A DNA stretch of 64,000 nt from Chrysopilus asiliformis (GCA_964034945.1 OZ035963.1:2301328-2365327), one strand, 5' to 3'; counted from the stretch's first letter, positions 43,901 through 57,200 are shown. Translations and numbers: made by a program. The notes: generated by a model not told the origin, from the letters alone.

Positions 43901-46900
43901 TTAAACTATTTAGTTAGATAACATTACCGCGATAAAACTGAAAAGCTTACATAAGACTATTATACAAAGCTATAGTCAAAGGCTTAATATTTGGGTCAAA
44001 TTGATTTGCATGTTTCGGGCGTGTATAATTTTCCTCTAGTCCTAATATATCGACCCAACGCACTCTTATTTATTCACTTTTCATAAGAATTTGACTCCAG
44101 TTGGGATTCGTGTTACGACAATATTTTGAGTAAAACGCGAATAATTAATAAACACGTGAGATGGGGCTCAACTTTGCACGATAAACTTTCACAAACAGTC
44201 GAGTTACAAGCCTTTCTTGCTGAAAAAAATCACCATTGCAAAACCATGAGCTGAGTAGTGAATTCTCCCGAATTGAACAAAGTAACAAATCGTTGACCAA
44301 ATTTTCATGAAACACCGCGTTATTTTTTTTCTCAAACGTTGGCCAACCTTGTTTTATATATAACGATTTCTTTTGGGAGTTAACGTTTTTTTAAGACAAT
44401 TTAGTGTGACTCATTGTTACGAATATTTCGCTTTTAGCTTGCAAAACCAATTAATTACCAAATAAAAAAATTGGTGGCTGTAATAGTTTTACACTGTAGT
44501 AATTTTCCAACTTATCTTTTAAAATCGCCAGCAGATTCCTACATAGAAAAAAGAAATTTCACCGTCGCTAAATTCCAGATTTTGTAATATTGGTCAGTTA
44601 TATGACTCGTCCTCATGAAATTATTTAATACCGCATTTAAAAAAATCTGAAAACTTCACAAAAAAATTTAAAAAAATCTCCCGTTATAACAATTATTGAT
44701 TCTCTGTTGTGGTTTTATCGCTAATAGCACGAGATTTGTCCAAAAAAGTTTTCAATGGCTTATAATTCGAGTATGTAAAAGTGAATTTTTAGCTTTTTTT
44801 AGCACAATAGATTTCATGGTAAAAATTGTGTATCTGTGACGAAGGTAACAAAACTGTCTCCCGGGTATGAGTATAAATTTTGCAGTAAATTCAAAAACTC
44901 ATGAAGCAGACAATAATAGAAACCCAAAAACTATATAAGACGACCTTCTTAAACGATGGCAAACACCATAAATGGCCCCCATTAAAAGACGTCTGTCTTG
45001 TTTCCGATTAAATTTTAGATCTTGTCTGGTTACTGGATTTTCAAAGGTTGAATTTCTTTCCATGGAACCTAATAAAAATGAATAAAAAAAGTGTTCACGT
45101 AATGTTTGTCAGCGGATTTTGGCCTCAAATTGGGTTATAACAACCACCTCGTATCCCACCGGTCAGGTAACATCGAAAAATTATTTCTGTGAGTTGCACT
45201 TTGATAATAAATTATTTTTGCAATTAGTTGAAAAGAAATGCTTGGAGCTATTCACTTCCATTACAATCGAAGCGTGAAAATAGATATTCATCATTGGTTC
45301 TTGGATCTTTTACGTTATTTCTTATTTGGTACCATTACTAATAGGCATTGAAAGAGCCAAAATCATTAAAAGAACTGATTTCGAAAGGAAAAGTATTTTT
45401 CTAAAGGTGGTAACTGAAAATGTAAATCTGCAGGAAAAATTCATTTTGCTTTGTAAATAATCAAAGTGGTTTTTTCAATGAACGAAAAACAGGTTTGATG
45501 AAGATGTTGTGTGATGACCTCAGGTTTACGGATATAATGATGAAAAAATTGCGAAAATGGACTGAAAGCACGAACAATTGATCCGGTTCCGGTAGTCATG
45601 TAATCATATGTGCAACTGATTGGAACAGTTTGACGTATTTAAACTGGAATTGAAAATTTTTAATTGAAAATTGTTTGGTATGAAAAAAATACCAGTTATC
45701 TAAAGTTATTGACTTGGGTAAAAAGTAAATTCTACTATTTCTACGAACTGCATTTTTTAATATTATACTAGGTGTTTGTTTAACCATTTCAATCTTTTTG
45801 TTACCATACGGTAACATTTACTAGATTAGCTTGAAAAACCTCAAAGTATCAAATTAATATCTACAAAATGATTTTAATTTCAAGAATTATGAGAAGTTTT
45901 GTGGAATTTGTTTATTATGACTTAACAAACATTAGTGGAAATTAGGTGTTACCATATGGCAACAAATCCTAGAAATATCCTGAATAACCCAAGGACCATT
46001 TTTTTACAGAAAATATTTTTTAGTCCTATAAATATTAAAATAAACACCAAGAGTGATTTTTTATATAGCTATTTCGAAAATCGTACTGAATGGATGGGTT
46101 AATAAATATACGAATTCCAAAGATTTCATTTATCTAACGGCAAAATGAAAATATCTTGATTTCTGAGTTATTTAAAAACGCTTTCAAAATAGGAACTTTA
46201 ATCAGATTATTGAGAACTAAAAATAGTTGCCATATGTGCAATGGGTTTATAATTTATTCTTTCTCAATTATTGATATTCCTTTGTTCATTTCTACGCATT
46301 TCAAAGCAACAGATGACACTAATTTCGTGACGCCACATCTGATCACTCTTTCCCCTATAAAACAAAAATTTTATGTTTGCGTTTTTTATACGCACTGTTG
46401 AAATCATACCACAAAACATAATCAAAAAATTCGCCAATTACAAGAATAAATTTAATTAACATAGAATTTCCACGATTTAAATTGATCTATAAAAGTTTTA
46501 AAGTCAAACTAGCTATGGCTGAAGTAATAAAACGTTTTACCATTTTTTTTTTGCCCTGATTTAGATACCTGTTAGTAAATGATACTGCAATAAAAGTTGA
46601 GATCACTTGATGAAATTCATCTGCTATAAGTTTTTAGAGTAGATAATATTTATTTGTAATAGTCTTTTTTTATCCATAAAAGCAAGATACTATGTTTGTG
46701 TTCCGTGATTTTTATAAACGTGATTCTAATACCAAACAATTTTTTCTGCCGCACTTTTGTGCAATATACATTCGTAATCATTTACCTATTCTTCATTTGT
46801 ATGACATACTTAATAAAATATATTGAAGCCAAAGTTTGATTAATTGGAGTTACAAATGAGAAACTTTCACGCGACATAACTTATTTGTTTATAACAACAA

Positions 46901-49277
46901 GTAATAATGCCAATAATGCAAATATTTTGTCGTGATTTCAATCAATTTAAATTTTAATCGAAGTATATTAAAGTGGCCCCTAGACGTGCAATATTATTGT
47001 GCAATATTTCAATAGTTGCGTTTTTTTAATGTTCTGAAGCAGTTCAGAACAAGCTTTCCATACAAAATCCTGCACCACCTTTTCATCTCGAACAGCGCTT
47101 GGAACAAAGGGAAATTTTATACGGTAATGTACGGTAATGAAATGCTGCTAACTTCAACATAATAAATCTGACATTTTATTCTCAATTGAGGATTTTGTGT
47201 TTGTAGTTCTTTGGTTCTGTTCGACAGCGAAATAGTTTTAATCATGGAAGATAACGAATCGTGATTATATCAAGAAAATATAGCAATAACGGCCTACTGA
47301 TGTAACCAACGTGAAGTTAGTTACCATTCGAACTCGATGAAATTTCCCACTTACTCTGCATCGTTTTTTTAATGTTCTGTGTTCTAGAACATTAAAAAAA
47401 CGCAACTAATATTGTGCAATATATTGACCGTCTAGGGGTAATATTGAACGGTTGTGCAATATATTGAAGGAATCAAAATCGGTTTGATTTTTATTGCACA
47501 ATAAGGTTTTATTGTATAGTCTGAGGGCGATATTGCACAATATTGGCTCAGTATCGTATGAAATACCGACGAGAGTACACCTAACTATGGCGAAGAAAAT
47601 CCCTTGGTTCGCTTTTTTAAGTCATTCTTTTTTTTAACCACTCCTTCAACCATCTGCGCTTTTTTTCAAACTTCTTTTTGAAGTTCACAGCCAGTCCAAT
47701 GGCTACACAACTAGCTTCAATGTCATTTAGAGACATGTTGACTGCTCACGAATCAAACGTAAAATGATTTATTCTGCAATAACATTGCATCGTCTAGGGG
47801 CATGTCAATAATATTGTACAATATATTGTACGTCTAGGGACCACATTATGTTTTTTTTTTTCATACATACAACGCAATCGGATTCAATTTAATTTTATCA
47901 AATGAGTTTATCGCATCAATCAAAGATAAGAAAAATGCAATTCGCACGCAATTATTTCGATAAAATAACATAACCAGGGATTTTACACCAAAAGTTTACA
48001 ATATCAATTTTCAAATCATCTTCACAGGGACAATTTGTTTACGAACGGAAACACAAGCGTACATCAAAGATATTTCATTCAACAGTCTGTTATAGTTTAT
48101 TTTTTGTGTGACGACAAGTTTTGTGAAATTTTACTTATCTAAAAAAAACTTACTAAATTTCGATTAATTCGCAGCCAACTAGCAATTTTTCAGGTCCCAA
48201 CTCTGTCACAGCAATTGTTTGATCGTGGTAGTAAATCATAATCAAAGTATCATTTCGGATACGTTTTCCACTGTAAAAAAAATGAACATTTAAATTTAAA
48301 ACGAATTAATTCGACTAACAATTAGGTATCTGCCGCTAATTATAATACAAAAACATAACAAAAGCTATAATTGCCAATCTGGCAATAATTGGAGACCCGT
48401 ATGGTGATATTCGTATCAAAATTCGAAAAGTTGTACCAAAATTCCACTTTGAAATCAAACTTTTCAATAAGATTTTTTAAAATTTATTCCAATCGGATTT
48501 TGATGTATGAGAGTTTTATGTAGAATCTAAATAACTTTTATGTATATTCTAAATAACTTTTGTTCTTGCACTTTTTTGATAAAATGTGCCGTTTTTGAGA
48601 TATTCATAAAAAAAGTTTTCGTTCGTATGGGGGGTACCCCCCCTAATGGTCCAGCCCATGAACGAACTTAGCCTCGCATTTTACGAAAAACGGATCTACA
48701 TAAAATTTCAAGTCTGCAGCTCAATCCGTGCGCCCGCAATCCGTGCCACAGACGGACGGACAGACAGACGGACGGACAGACGGACGGACGGACTTCTTTT
48801 TTGTTCTTGTAACAACAAGTAAAAAAGTAAATTTTTGGCATTTGAAAATGCGGAACACTTTCGTTTCATTGACTAATAATGTAGTTAAATTTTCTTGAAA
48901 GAACACTATGTGCTTTAAAAATAATAAATCAAAATCATAAAAATTAAATGTCCTTGAAAATAACTGTATTGAGTAAAACATTTTAACACGTATTGGTAAC
49001 AAAAGAAAATCTATAACTGAAAAAAACATGCGAGAAATGATATTTTTAACGTTAGACTATTTGAAAACAACTTCATTCACCTGTAACTTTTCATTTGATT
49101 GACGTTCCTCTTCTCTACAAATTGTTGTGTCCATGATGATAAAGATGGAATCGACGAAAATGACTGGGATAAGGAAAATGTGATCGTAGGTTTAGCACCG
49201 GCTGAAGTTAAAAATGCTAGAACTGCACTAAATAAAACACAGAAAACTTGAATGCGTCTTTTAATACAGTTCGTCAT
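40901..49277 (-). CDS. Group III secretory phospholipase A2, 289 aa
   Basis: Hydrolyses the sn-2 ester of phospholipids with calcium, normally after secretion. Coding exons on the complement: 49277-49081, 48270-48154, 42761-42529, 42440-42281, 42221-42122, 40963-40901; phases agree and the sum is 290 codons with stop. Residues 10-28 are hydrophobic after a basic start (KRR) and end in a plausible cleavage region, so a signal peptide is likely. Residues about 60-180 are a family-specific N-terminal extension. The catalytic domain begins at GTKWCGTG (183-190, calcium loop) and has the active-site His212 and Asp213 in CCRSHDLC, then CICDDLLYSCLKKA and YFNLVQVPC, all hallmarks of group III enzymes. 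All key residues are present. Intron 3 is 5.4 kb and contains decayed retroelement and MITE sequence; intron 1 contains family A copy 5, and the copy-2 GAGGCG MITE lies in the last intron. No similarity to a venom cluster is evident from context; a housekeeping role is more likely. Confidence 0.9.
41568..41813 (+). mobile_element. GAGGCG MITE, copy 2, TSD AATT
   Basis: 246 bp, flanked by AATT on both sides (41564-41567 and 41814-41817). It has the same orientation and the same length as copy 1 and differs at scattered sites. It is in the last intron of the phospholipase gene. Confidence 0.9.
43313..43690 (+). pseudogene. Penelope-like retroelement remnant (GIY-YIG endonuclease end)
   Basis: With several frame breaks the + strand reads a stretch resembling the C-terminal part of Penelope-like proteins: IGKVLRKHGVRAIFQPPSK, then a KD segment, VYEVPS, a tract where the endonuclease would begin, and later AIEIIYH. 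The conserved order matches the link between reverse transcriptase and the GIY-YIG endonuclease. Stops and shifts are frequent, so it is long dead. It lies in intron 3 of the phospholipase gene on the opposite strand. Confidence 0.6.
43900..46970. other. PLA2 intron sequence without recognised features
   Basis: About 3 kb of intron 3. A short palindrome GTTACCATACGGTAAC occurs at about 45801-45816 and a related word GTTACCATATGGCAAC near 45948-45963, but no element borders are visible. No tRNA-like fold or exon was found. Confidence 0.35.
46977..47848. mobile_element. Compound inverted-repeat element, CCCCTAGACGT ends
   Basis: CCCCTAGACGTGCAATATT at the left, its complement-like ATTGACCGTCTAGGGG at 47420-47435, and another at 47828-47848 (ATTGTACGTCTAGGG). 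This suggests either two neighbouring copies of one MITE or one element plus a solo end. The left unit is interrupted by a second MITE at 47014-47407. It lies in PLA2 intron 3. Confidence 0.5.
47014..47407. mobile_element. MITE with AGTTGCG ends nested in the compound element
   Basis: The ends AGTTGCGTTTTTTTAATGTT and AACATTAAAAAAACGCAACT are perfectly complementary. The flanks allow a 3-bp duplication AAT, which would fit PIF/Harbinger-type elements, but the short A+T-rich target makes this uncertain. Confidence 0.65.
48352..48793 (-). mobile_element. Family A element, copy 5, lacking its 5' part
   Basis: Inverse orientation. The 3' hairpin end is intact at about 48370-48388 and the G-run region and a short GACG/GACA array (48751-48793) follow; the 5' block beyond the array is missing. 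It lies in the first intron of the phospholipase gene. Confidence 0.75.
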
Positions 49278-50070
49278 TATGAAATCATCAAATCGACTGC
49301 AACTTAATCCTTTTAATAGTTATTCAAATGCATCACCTGAACTATCACACGATACGAAATTTACGATTTTCCTGTGAAAACAGAAAAAAAACCCAAAATC
49401 AGAATATGTCGTGGAAATCATCGATTGGTGTGGCTGGCGTTTAAAGCAAGACTAAATAATGTCCTTTTTGTCGCAATGCTACTATACCATGACAATCAAA
49501 AGTATGTTTTCCGGCTTATGAGTAGTTATACCTGTTGCTACTTAATAATTTAAACGAAATAAAAGTGCGATCTTCTAATGACCTGAATTATTCAAAACCG
49601 TAAAGGGATTGTTGGTGGCCGGCCATTATTAGGAGCAATATAGTTAAAAAACAAATTGAATGTCGATTATTAGTTTCGTATTATACAAGGACTATATCAA
49701 ATCACATATCTAATTCATATTTTTGTACTTATACATATTCAGAAAAAATTCTAATTGAGAGATATGTTATCAATGTATTTTACTTATATCTGTTTACCAA
49801 TAGGTTGTACTATACTTTATACACTAAATATTCAAGTTGGACAATTTTCCACACCCCGAACCTCACCGATTGTAGAATAAAACTTCAATCGAACTTAATC
49901 GTATGTATGAACATAAAATATTGAATTTTTTATAGCAATCTACGGAATAGAACTCAATTTAATTGGAAAACTCAAACCTAAAATTTTCTGCCTTTTAAGT
50001 GTTCCTTTTTTGGATCAATAGATGTTATGATGTATTTTATAACTCTTTTCAAAATATTGAATTTATTAAA
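49278..50070. other. Upstream region of the PLA2 gene
   Basis: Upstream of the start codon on the - strand. I do not see a TATA box or other clear core promoter element. No exon on + was found. Confidence 0.3.
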
Positions 50071-50578
50071 AACTAGCTTGCATACCCGTCGTTGCCGGGT
50101 TAAGTTTTTTCAAATTTTTATTTTTTTTATGGTCTATGTTGGAGCTAAACTTCAGGCCAATCGGCTCGGTAGTTTCCCCGCGAAAGGGTAACATAGAGGA
50201 AGAGCTAAGTTTCGAGATCACTTTACCCTCTCCCTTTACTCCCCCACCCCTCGTGCTACTTTTTAATGGATCTACGTTGGAGCCTCTTACTCCCCCCTGT
50301 ACCACCGACAAACATCTATGCCAAATTTCAGGCCAATCAGTTCAGTAGTTTCCCCGCGCGAAAGAGTAACATAGCGCAAAAACTAAGTTTCGAAATCACT
50401 TTACCCCCTCCTCTTACTCCCCCCACCCCTCGCGATTCTTTTCCGTATGCCTATGTTGGAACCAGAATTACCACAGACACTCATGCCAAATTTCAAGTTA
50501 ATCGGTTCAGCCGTTTTTGTGTGAAAAAGGAACAGACAGACGGACAGACATCATCTCATTTTTATATATTAGTATGAT
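50071..50578 (+). mobile_element. Family B element, copy 6
   Basis: A full-length copy with both end sequences, two modules and the terminal block; the second module carries an inserted CGCG dinucleotide repeat in cccgcgcgaaag. The pattern of modules matches copy 2. Confidence 0.8.
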
Positions 50579-50663
50579 GATGATAAACAAAAAATATTCT
50601 TCAAACAATCTTCAAATAAAGAAAAATAAATCAAAATTTTAAACCCAAACACAAACTTTGTTT

Positions 50664-50911
50664 GAGGCGTTAAAAGCTAGAGTGGAACAACCCACATGTC
50701 GAAATCGTGAATTTTTTTGTGTTTGAATCACTATTGCGAGTGAGTTTTTAGATAAAAATGTTTGGATGCACAAAAGAACATTTCAACATTGAGTAATAAA
50801 GTCCACAGAATGTTTTTTTTTCCAAAAATTTACAGTCAATAATAGTACAAAAGTGGAAAAGCTTCAAAAACTCGATTATGTGGCTTGGTCCACTCTAGCT
50901 TTTGACGCCTC
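50664..50911 (-). mobile_element. GAGGCG MITE, copy 3, TSD GTTT/ATTT
   Basis: 248 bp in the opposite orientation to copies 1 and 2. The left flank is GTTT and the right flank ATTT, one mismatch. It is nearly identical to copy 4 at 61987, more so than to copies 1 and 2, suggesting recent movement of this subtype. Confidence 0.9.
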
Positions 50912-50915
50912 ATTT

Positions 50916-52318
50916 GGGATAAGCATAATTATATTTGAAGCAAACAATTGTAGTTTTTCCGCTAATTCTAATTATTTGAGTAAAAATAAAAACTAAACCT
51001 TGGACCACTTAATGTAACTTTAAAAAAAAATACATGCATTAGAATACTAAGCGCTAGCAGTAAATTAATATTTCTATTTCACAATAATTCACCTACTTTT
51101 TTGCAACTTCATCTAACAAAGAATTGCTAGTGATTTCCAAATAGGAAACAGCCGCACTTAATTCAGTGCCACTCTAGAGAAAGTTTCGTTATAAAATTTT
51201 CGCACTGATCAAAATAAAAACCAACAGAAGAATTTAATTATGCTATACAACACAATTGAATCGAAAACTGATTAATTTGCATATGAAAAGTCCATATCAT
51301 ATCATTCAAATCATTTAATCGTTTTCACTCACACGCCGCGAATTTTTATCCAAGCAGCCAAGCCACTTACAGGATTTATTTAGTCTAAACTACAAAAACG
51401 TTGAATAAAATGGCTTGGAAATTTTACACTATTAAGGTAGATACTGCATTCAAATTAATTTTAAATTACTCGTTATGCTACCAACACAAAGCAGCAAGGC
51501 AACAAAAAATAATAAGAATTACACAGTCTTCTCCATGAAACATTAAAACTAAATTGGGTCCAAAGTGATTTCCTTGTGGAATAATAAATTAGCACGCTTG
51601 ATTCACTCAACATTGGCAGGTTTTTTTAAATGCTATGGCGCGCCTTTCAGTTGTGATTCTAAATTAATCTCATTCGTGTAGCCTTTCGATTTCTAATGAA
51701 TACCAGTATTAATTATAAAAGGAGATGGAAATCATCATCTACGAACAAATTAATAAAAATTTCATCCGAAAACGGGTATTCAATAAACTCGATGTGATTG
51801 GAGCGATATTCTGATAGCGACTGAATTCGTTTTAACCAGCGACCGTTGGAAACCATCTAAAAGATACCTTCACCATAACACAACTCATCGAAAATGTTTT
51901 ACAGTAAGTAGAAAGATGGAAAATCGTTACAACTTGTCGATACACTATTCGCTTGTGGAAACTACTAGACTCTGTCACTGGACAAAATTGTGGATACTTG
52001 ATGGACACATTGGACGGTGGAATCAATTTAAACTGTCTATGATTATCATATCTGCGATGCACGTTTTTTGCCACTAACCAAAGCGTTTTTTTCCTTTTAA
52101 CAAGTAAATCTTTTTAATCGGCTTTTTTCTCCTAGTGTGAGATAATGTTACACTGCGATACATTTGCCGACTGCATGTCTACTTATTTGCTAATTGTTTG
52201 ATGAATATATCTATGGTGTATGTATACCAACACCTGTAGCAACAGGTTAATTATTTGATTTTCAATAAATTCATTTTAAATTAAATAAATCTAAAAAATT
52301 TTAAATTTTTATTATTTA
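50916..52318. other. No recognisable feature
   Basis: A+T-rich intergenic sequence. An 80-residue open frame on - at 51832-52074 has no signal, motif or splice context that convinces me. Confidence 0.35.
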
Positions 52319-52835
52319 AACTAGCTTGCATATCCGTTGTTGCCGGGTTAGCTTTTTTCAAATTTTTTTTTTGATGGTCTATGTTGGAGCTAAACTTCAG
52401 GCCAATCCGCTAGGTAGTTTCCCCGCGAAAGGGTAACATAGAGGAAGAGCTAAGTTTCGAGATCACTTTACCCCCTCCCCTTACTCCCCCACCGCTTGGC
52501 CTACTTTTTAATGGATCTATGTTGGGGCTGGACCCCGGCGAACATCTATGCCAAATTTCAGGCCAATCGGTTCAGTAGTTTCCCCGCGAAAGAGTAACTT
52601 AGCGCAAAAACTAAGTTTCGAAATCACTTTACCCCCTCCCCTTACTCCCCCACCCCTTACTCCCCCACCCCTTACTCCCCCACCCCTCGCGCTACTTTTC
52701 CGTATGTCTATGTTGGAACCAGAACTACCACAGACACTCATGCCAAATTTCAAGTCAATCGGTTCAGCCGTTTTTGCGTGAAAGAGGAACAGACAGACAG
52801 ACAGACACCAACTCATTTTTATATATTAGTATGAT
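52319..52835 (+). mobile_element. Family B element, copy 7, with triplicated pyrimidine motif
   Basis: A full-length copy with two modules. At 52636-52690 the run CCCTTACTCCCCCACC is present three times in tandem, while most copies have it once and copy 4 twice, showing local expansion of the pyrimidine tract. Confidence 0.8.
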
Positions 52836-52949
52836 GAAGATAATATTTCCAAACATCTTATATGAACGATTGGATGCACTTTCAATTTTATTTAATCGTA
52901 CCTAAATGTAAATAGTTTCAATTGGTTTTCTTTTTTACCATACAAATCT

Positions 52950-53330
52950 CCCATTTGTCATGGGTGTCGCTGCGCAATTACTGTTAAAATTGAAAGAAAG
53001 CGACTGCGAAGATCGCCAGAATTTAAACTCGTCTGGACGGTCACTGACTCTTTCTTCAGTGTTTTAGGCATATGATCTTTGAGAGGCTGCAGCAATATTG
53101 ACCCAGTTCGAAAACACGATAATTGATTGCTCAGCTCAGCAGATACTCCAGGTAGGCACAATAATTTAAAAAAAAACGGCAGCAGACGCGGATACTGCGA
53201 TCATATTTTTGTTGAAGTCGAATCATTGTTGGAAGCGGATCAATGGAGAGTTTGTAGGGCACTCGGCTGAGTTCTACGTCAGTGTTTATCCGGGACCAGT
53301 TTCGTTGGAGCTTTCGAGAAACTGGTTTCA
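52950..53330 (-). pseudogene. Possible retroelement fragment
   Basis: In the complement, a frame with breaks reads CLPGVSAELSNQL followed by a basic segment. The pattern is reminiscent of the zone that precedes the endonuclease in Penelope-like proteins, but it is too short and broken for a firm call. No ends or duplications were found. Confidence 0.25.
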
Positions 53331-54126
53331 TTGAGTAGCAAAGAACTGAACTTGGGAGACACGATTCGATTTCTTTTCAAGTACAATCAGAATATGTATT
53401 TCTTCGAAAAGAAGTGTTATTCAAAGCGATTGTTATCTTGCAACATAAAACAATTAAAATCTTCAAAAGACACTCAAAACCCTTTGAGAAAGAACTTTTT
53501 CAACCATGACAATAAATGTTTTGCAGACTTTTGTAACATTATTCCCACACGTTAGTAAATATATCTTGAGAAAATATTTTGTTATTTCGAGTAATCCGAA
53601 AACAAATCGCATGGAGAAGAGTAAATCACACAAAAATCCATTTGGACTAATAAAATTTATTGATTTTTTTTTTGTTTTTTGATCATTTCCTTGCGGTTAT
53701 GACAAAAATTAACAACCCAGTTTTAAAAAAAAGACATTACTTTCAAAATTTAATGTTTGCATTAACGTAATATAAAAAAAAATCTTTTCACATATTTTCG
53801 ATTAAAAATTTATTTAAAAAAAAAAAAATTCAAGAGCAAAAAGTAATGAAATTTTCGCACAACTCAAATAATAAATTAACAACCATATAAATCCCAATTT
53901 CTTTTTAAATATATATAAATTTTCTTCTTCCTCTTTCAAATTACAGCTCGAATAAATTACATCTCGATTAAAGCCACAAAAATATCTCCATTTGAATACT
54001 AATAAAAAAATTCATTTATTGTTTTTTAATTTTGTAATATTCTTAAATAATTTATATAACAAGAAGCGATGTCTATCTTTACTTATGACGATAAATTAAT
54101 GAAATCTTGTTTGTCTATTGTTTTTT

Positions 54127-54133
54127 TTTTATT
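54127..54133 (-). terminator. Polyadenylation signal of the Rabaptin-like gene
   Basis: TTTATT on + (AATAAA in complement) about 75 bases after the stop codon, inside a T-rich run. Confidence 0.35.
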
Positions 54134-54205
54134 ATTTTAATCTTTGTTATTATTATTAATATTAAAGTTTGCATCGTGACCCCGCTTAGCATCCAACGTT
54201 CGTTC

Positions 54206-57200
54206 TTAGGTTGGCGATTGTGGGGGTGCTTGACTAAAATACGGCGCCGTATTAGGAATTAATAGAGTGTGGCAAATATCACAGACACGAGCTGGTTTAT
54301 TACGAGGTCCAGATGGCACCGTTTTCGTTAAGCATTTCTCACAGTAAATAATGCCGCAATGCCGACAATGGTGTTTCCGACATGTCACAGTGAATAAAGC
54401 ATTGCAATTCTTACAATTCCCAACGTCGTCGTCATCTTGCCAACGAACTTGGGTATCTGCCTGGCGGATTCTTTCGAGTTCTATCTGAAATTAGGAAACA
54501 ATGGAATGGAATAATTAAACGATAAGTTTCTCAAGTCAAACAATCATAGATTGGCTTACTTGCAGCGATTGAGATAATTTAACGAAATCTTTTTGTACAT
54601 GTTCACTAGTAGATAATTCATCCTGCATCGTTTTTAGCCTATTTCTCAGCTCCATATTGGCCTTATCAAGTTTTTCCTAAGATTGAGATTTTTTTTTAGT
54701 GAAAATATTATTTAAGGGTAATATCCCTTTACATTGGTATCACGTAATTCAATAGACTGCACTCGAAAATCAGATATCTGTTTATCCAGCTCAGCCTTCA
54801 TGCGTTCAAAGTCCTGTCGTCGGGTTTCGGTGTCATGTTGTTGAACCAGAAAGTCCTTCAATCGTTCCCTAAAATGAATTCAAAGTAATCAACCATGCAA
54901 ATCCACACGAATATTCAGATACTCACTCTAATGACCGAATTCGAGTCTGGACGCTTTTCTCGTACGCTTGTCGTTCGTTCATGACACTTTCCAACTGATC
55001 GCGAAGCACTTGCGTCTCATCAACGAAACTTTGACATTTACGAGACTCATACTCGTATCCGACGCGAGCTAGAATCAATTCATCGCGTTGCTTCAGCAAC
55101 ATCAAATGTAGCTCTTCGACATTATTTGGTAGATTGATTGGTTTATTCTGCAGTTCTTCGGACGTAAGTAAGTATCTCCCGGCAAGGAAATCGTTGTCGT
55201 TTTGTAGAGTTTCTAAGTGCTTATTGATGTTCTGTCGATCGCCAACTAACCGCTGCAAATGTTTGCTGAGCTCGTCTCTAGTGACTATAAAATTATGTTG
55301 GACGTTGATCAGTTCCTTTTCGTTTCGCTTGACTTGTTCCGTTAACGACTGGACTTGTTCCTTGTGAGCTTCGCGCTTCTCCTGCCATTGCTCTTCCAGA
55401 TCTCGACGCAGAGCGGCCTCCTTGTCCAATTCTTCCCGGGCGTCTGCATAGGATTTCTGTATCTGTTCGTTTTTCTCCCTCTCTGCGTTGAGAGATTTTT
55501 GCACCTGTACCAGTTGTTGATCGTAGCTTCTGCACATTTTGCAATCTACGCTGTCCATCGATGTCGATTTGCTGACAGTGGCGGTTGGACTTTGATCGGT
55601 TTTCGTAGGTTGCCTTTCTTGTATTGGAGTGAGGCTATTGTTTAACACCTGCTGTTCAGTCGACAAACTGCTGGCCTTGATACACTGAAATTTTTATTTA
55701 GAATTAGTTATGGTGAAATGTAATTTGCAGAACTCAATACTTTTGATCTTACACGATATCCTTGCAATTCCTCGTCTGCTGTTCGAAGTTTCTCCTTCAA
55801 TGCCTTAATTTCTTCTTCGAGTGGAACGACTAAGGAACGTAAAACTTCAGCATCTTCTTGAGCCTTCGGAAGAATTAAATTTGAAAAAACCCAACGAGAT
55901 TTTAATTTTACAAACGGTCAAATGTGCACATAAAATCACTTAATTCGCATGCAGTGTTACACCCATTTACACAAATTAATAATCTCAAACCTTAAACCAG
56001 TGTAAAATGATAATTTTTTTTTTGCAAAGTCCATCGCATCACCATTGGGAATAAGTTTCCATTAAGGTGTTCTACTTCTACTTAAACCAATTGGGTTTTT
56101 ATTTATAATTAAAATGTCAACGAAACAATTAAATGAAATTAAAGGAATCGCAATCGCAAGAAGTATTTTTCAAACTCAATAATCTCTGTTTTATGTTAGA
56201 AAAAGTTATACTTAATAATTATTAGTAAATGAGACTTTTGCGAGGGATTCTATATTAAGAAAAAAATCGCTTCTTAGAATGGTAGGATAATTCCTGTAAT
56301 GTTTTTTTTAGCAAAAATTTAATTTAGAAGTTATGTTCTTCGGAATACAATTTAAGAGAACCAAAAAATGATCACAAAAAAAATGTGATTCTACCTACAA
56401 GAAAGAAAAGGTCTACTATACTCAACCAATTCCATGCGTCATGCAGAAATATGAAAAAGCTATAAATTGAAATCCACTAGGAAAGAATGAGCTACAACCC
56501 TTGAAAAAGAGCAAATCAAATAATAATAGTTCTAACTAATGCAATCAGCTAATAATTCGTACGGTTGTTTAAAAAATATCTGTTTTTATAATCGATTTTC
56601 ACTCACGAATACTCATTTCTTTTTTCTGATTACGTACATATTTGTTTACCTTCCGCATTGAATCGTCTAAGCTGTCGTTGCCACTGGAATCAGCGCCGAG
56701 CTTTCTTGCCAATGTCTTCTTCACATGACTTAAAACGGGCGCTAGGCTAGGTGTGTCCTGCTGCTAAAAGGAAAACATTATTATTAGCTTTGGACCGCAA
56801 TGAATCTGCATATTAGTATAATAGCAGTTACCTGATGTGTCAGCAACTCCCTGAGATCCCGGTTTTCCTGCTTCAATTTCTCGCCTTCGTCGTGGAACTT
56901 TTGCAGCTCGACCTTGCAAATTGATGACTCCTCAATGGTATCTGAAAATCAAAAACAGACACACAAAGAGTTGCGGATTTCACTTGGACTCCCCCAACTT
57001 CGGGGAACTTCTTTATATACCTTGTACCAATTGCTGCAGCGAGGCGATTTCTTCTTGTGCCCTCCGCTCCTGGTGCCGCATCTCGTTTTCGGTCTTGTAC
57101 TGAGCAACAACCAGTTGACTCTTGACCTCATCCAATTCCTTCTTAACGCTATCGATTTCTGCCATGTATTTCTTGCATTCGGCTTCTTTATGCATGAAAA

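Noticed and set aside
52958..53331. Two - strand open frames as a host gene
   Set aside because: They overlap in different frames and show only faint retroelement-like wording; no start, splice or polyadenylation context.
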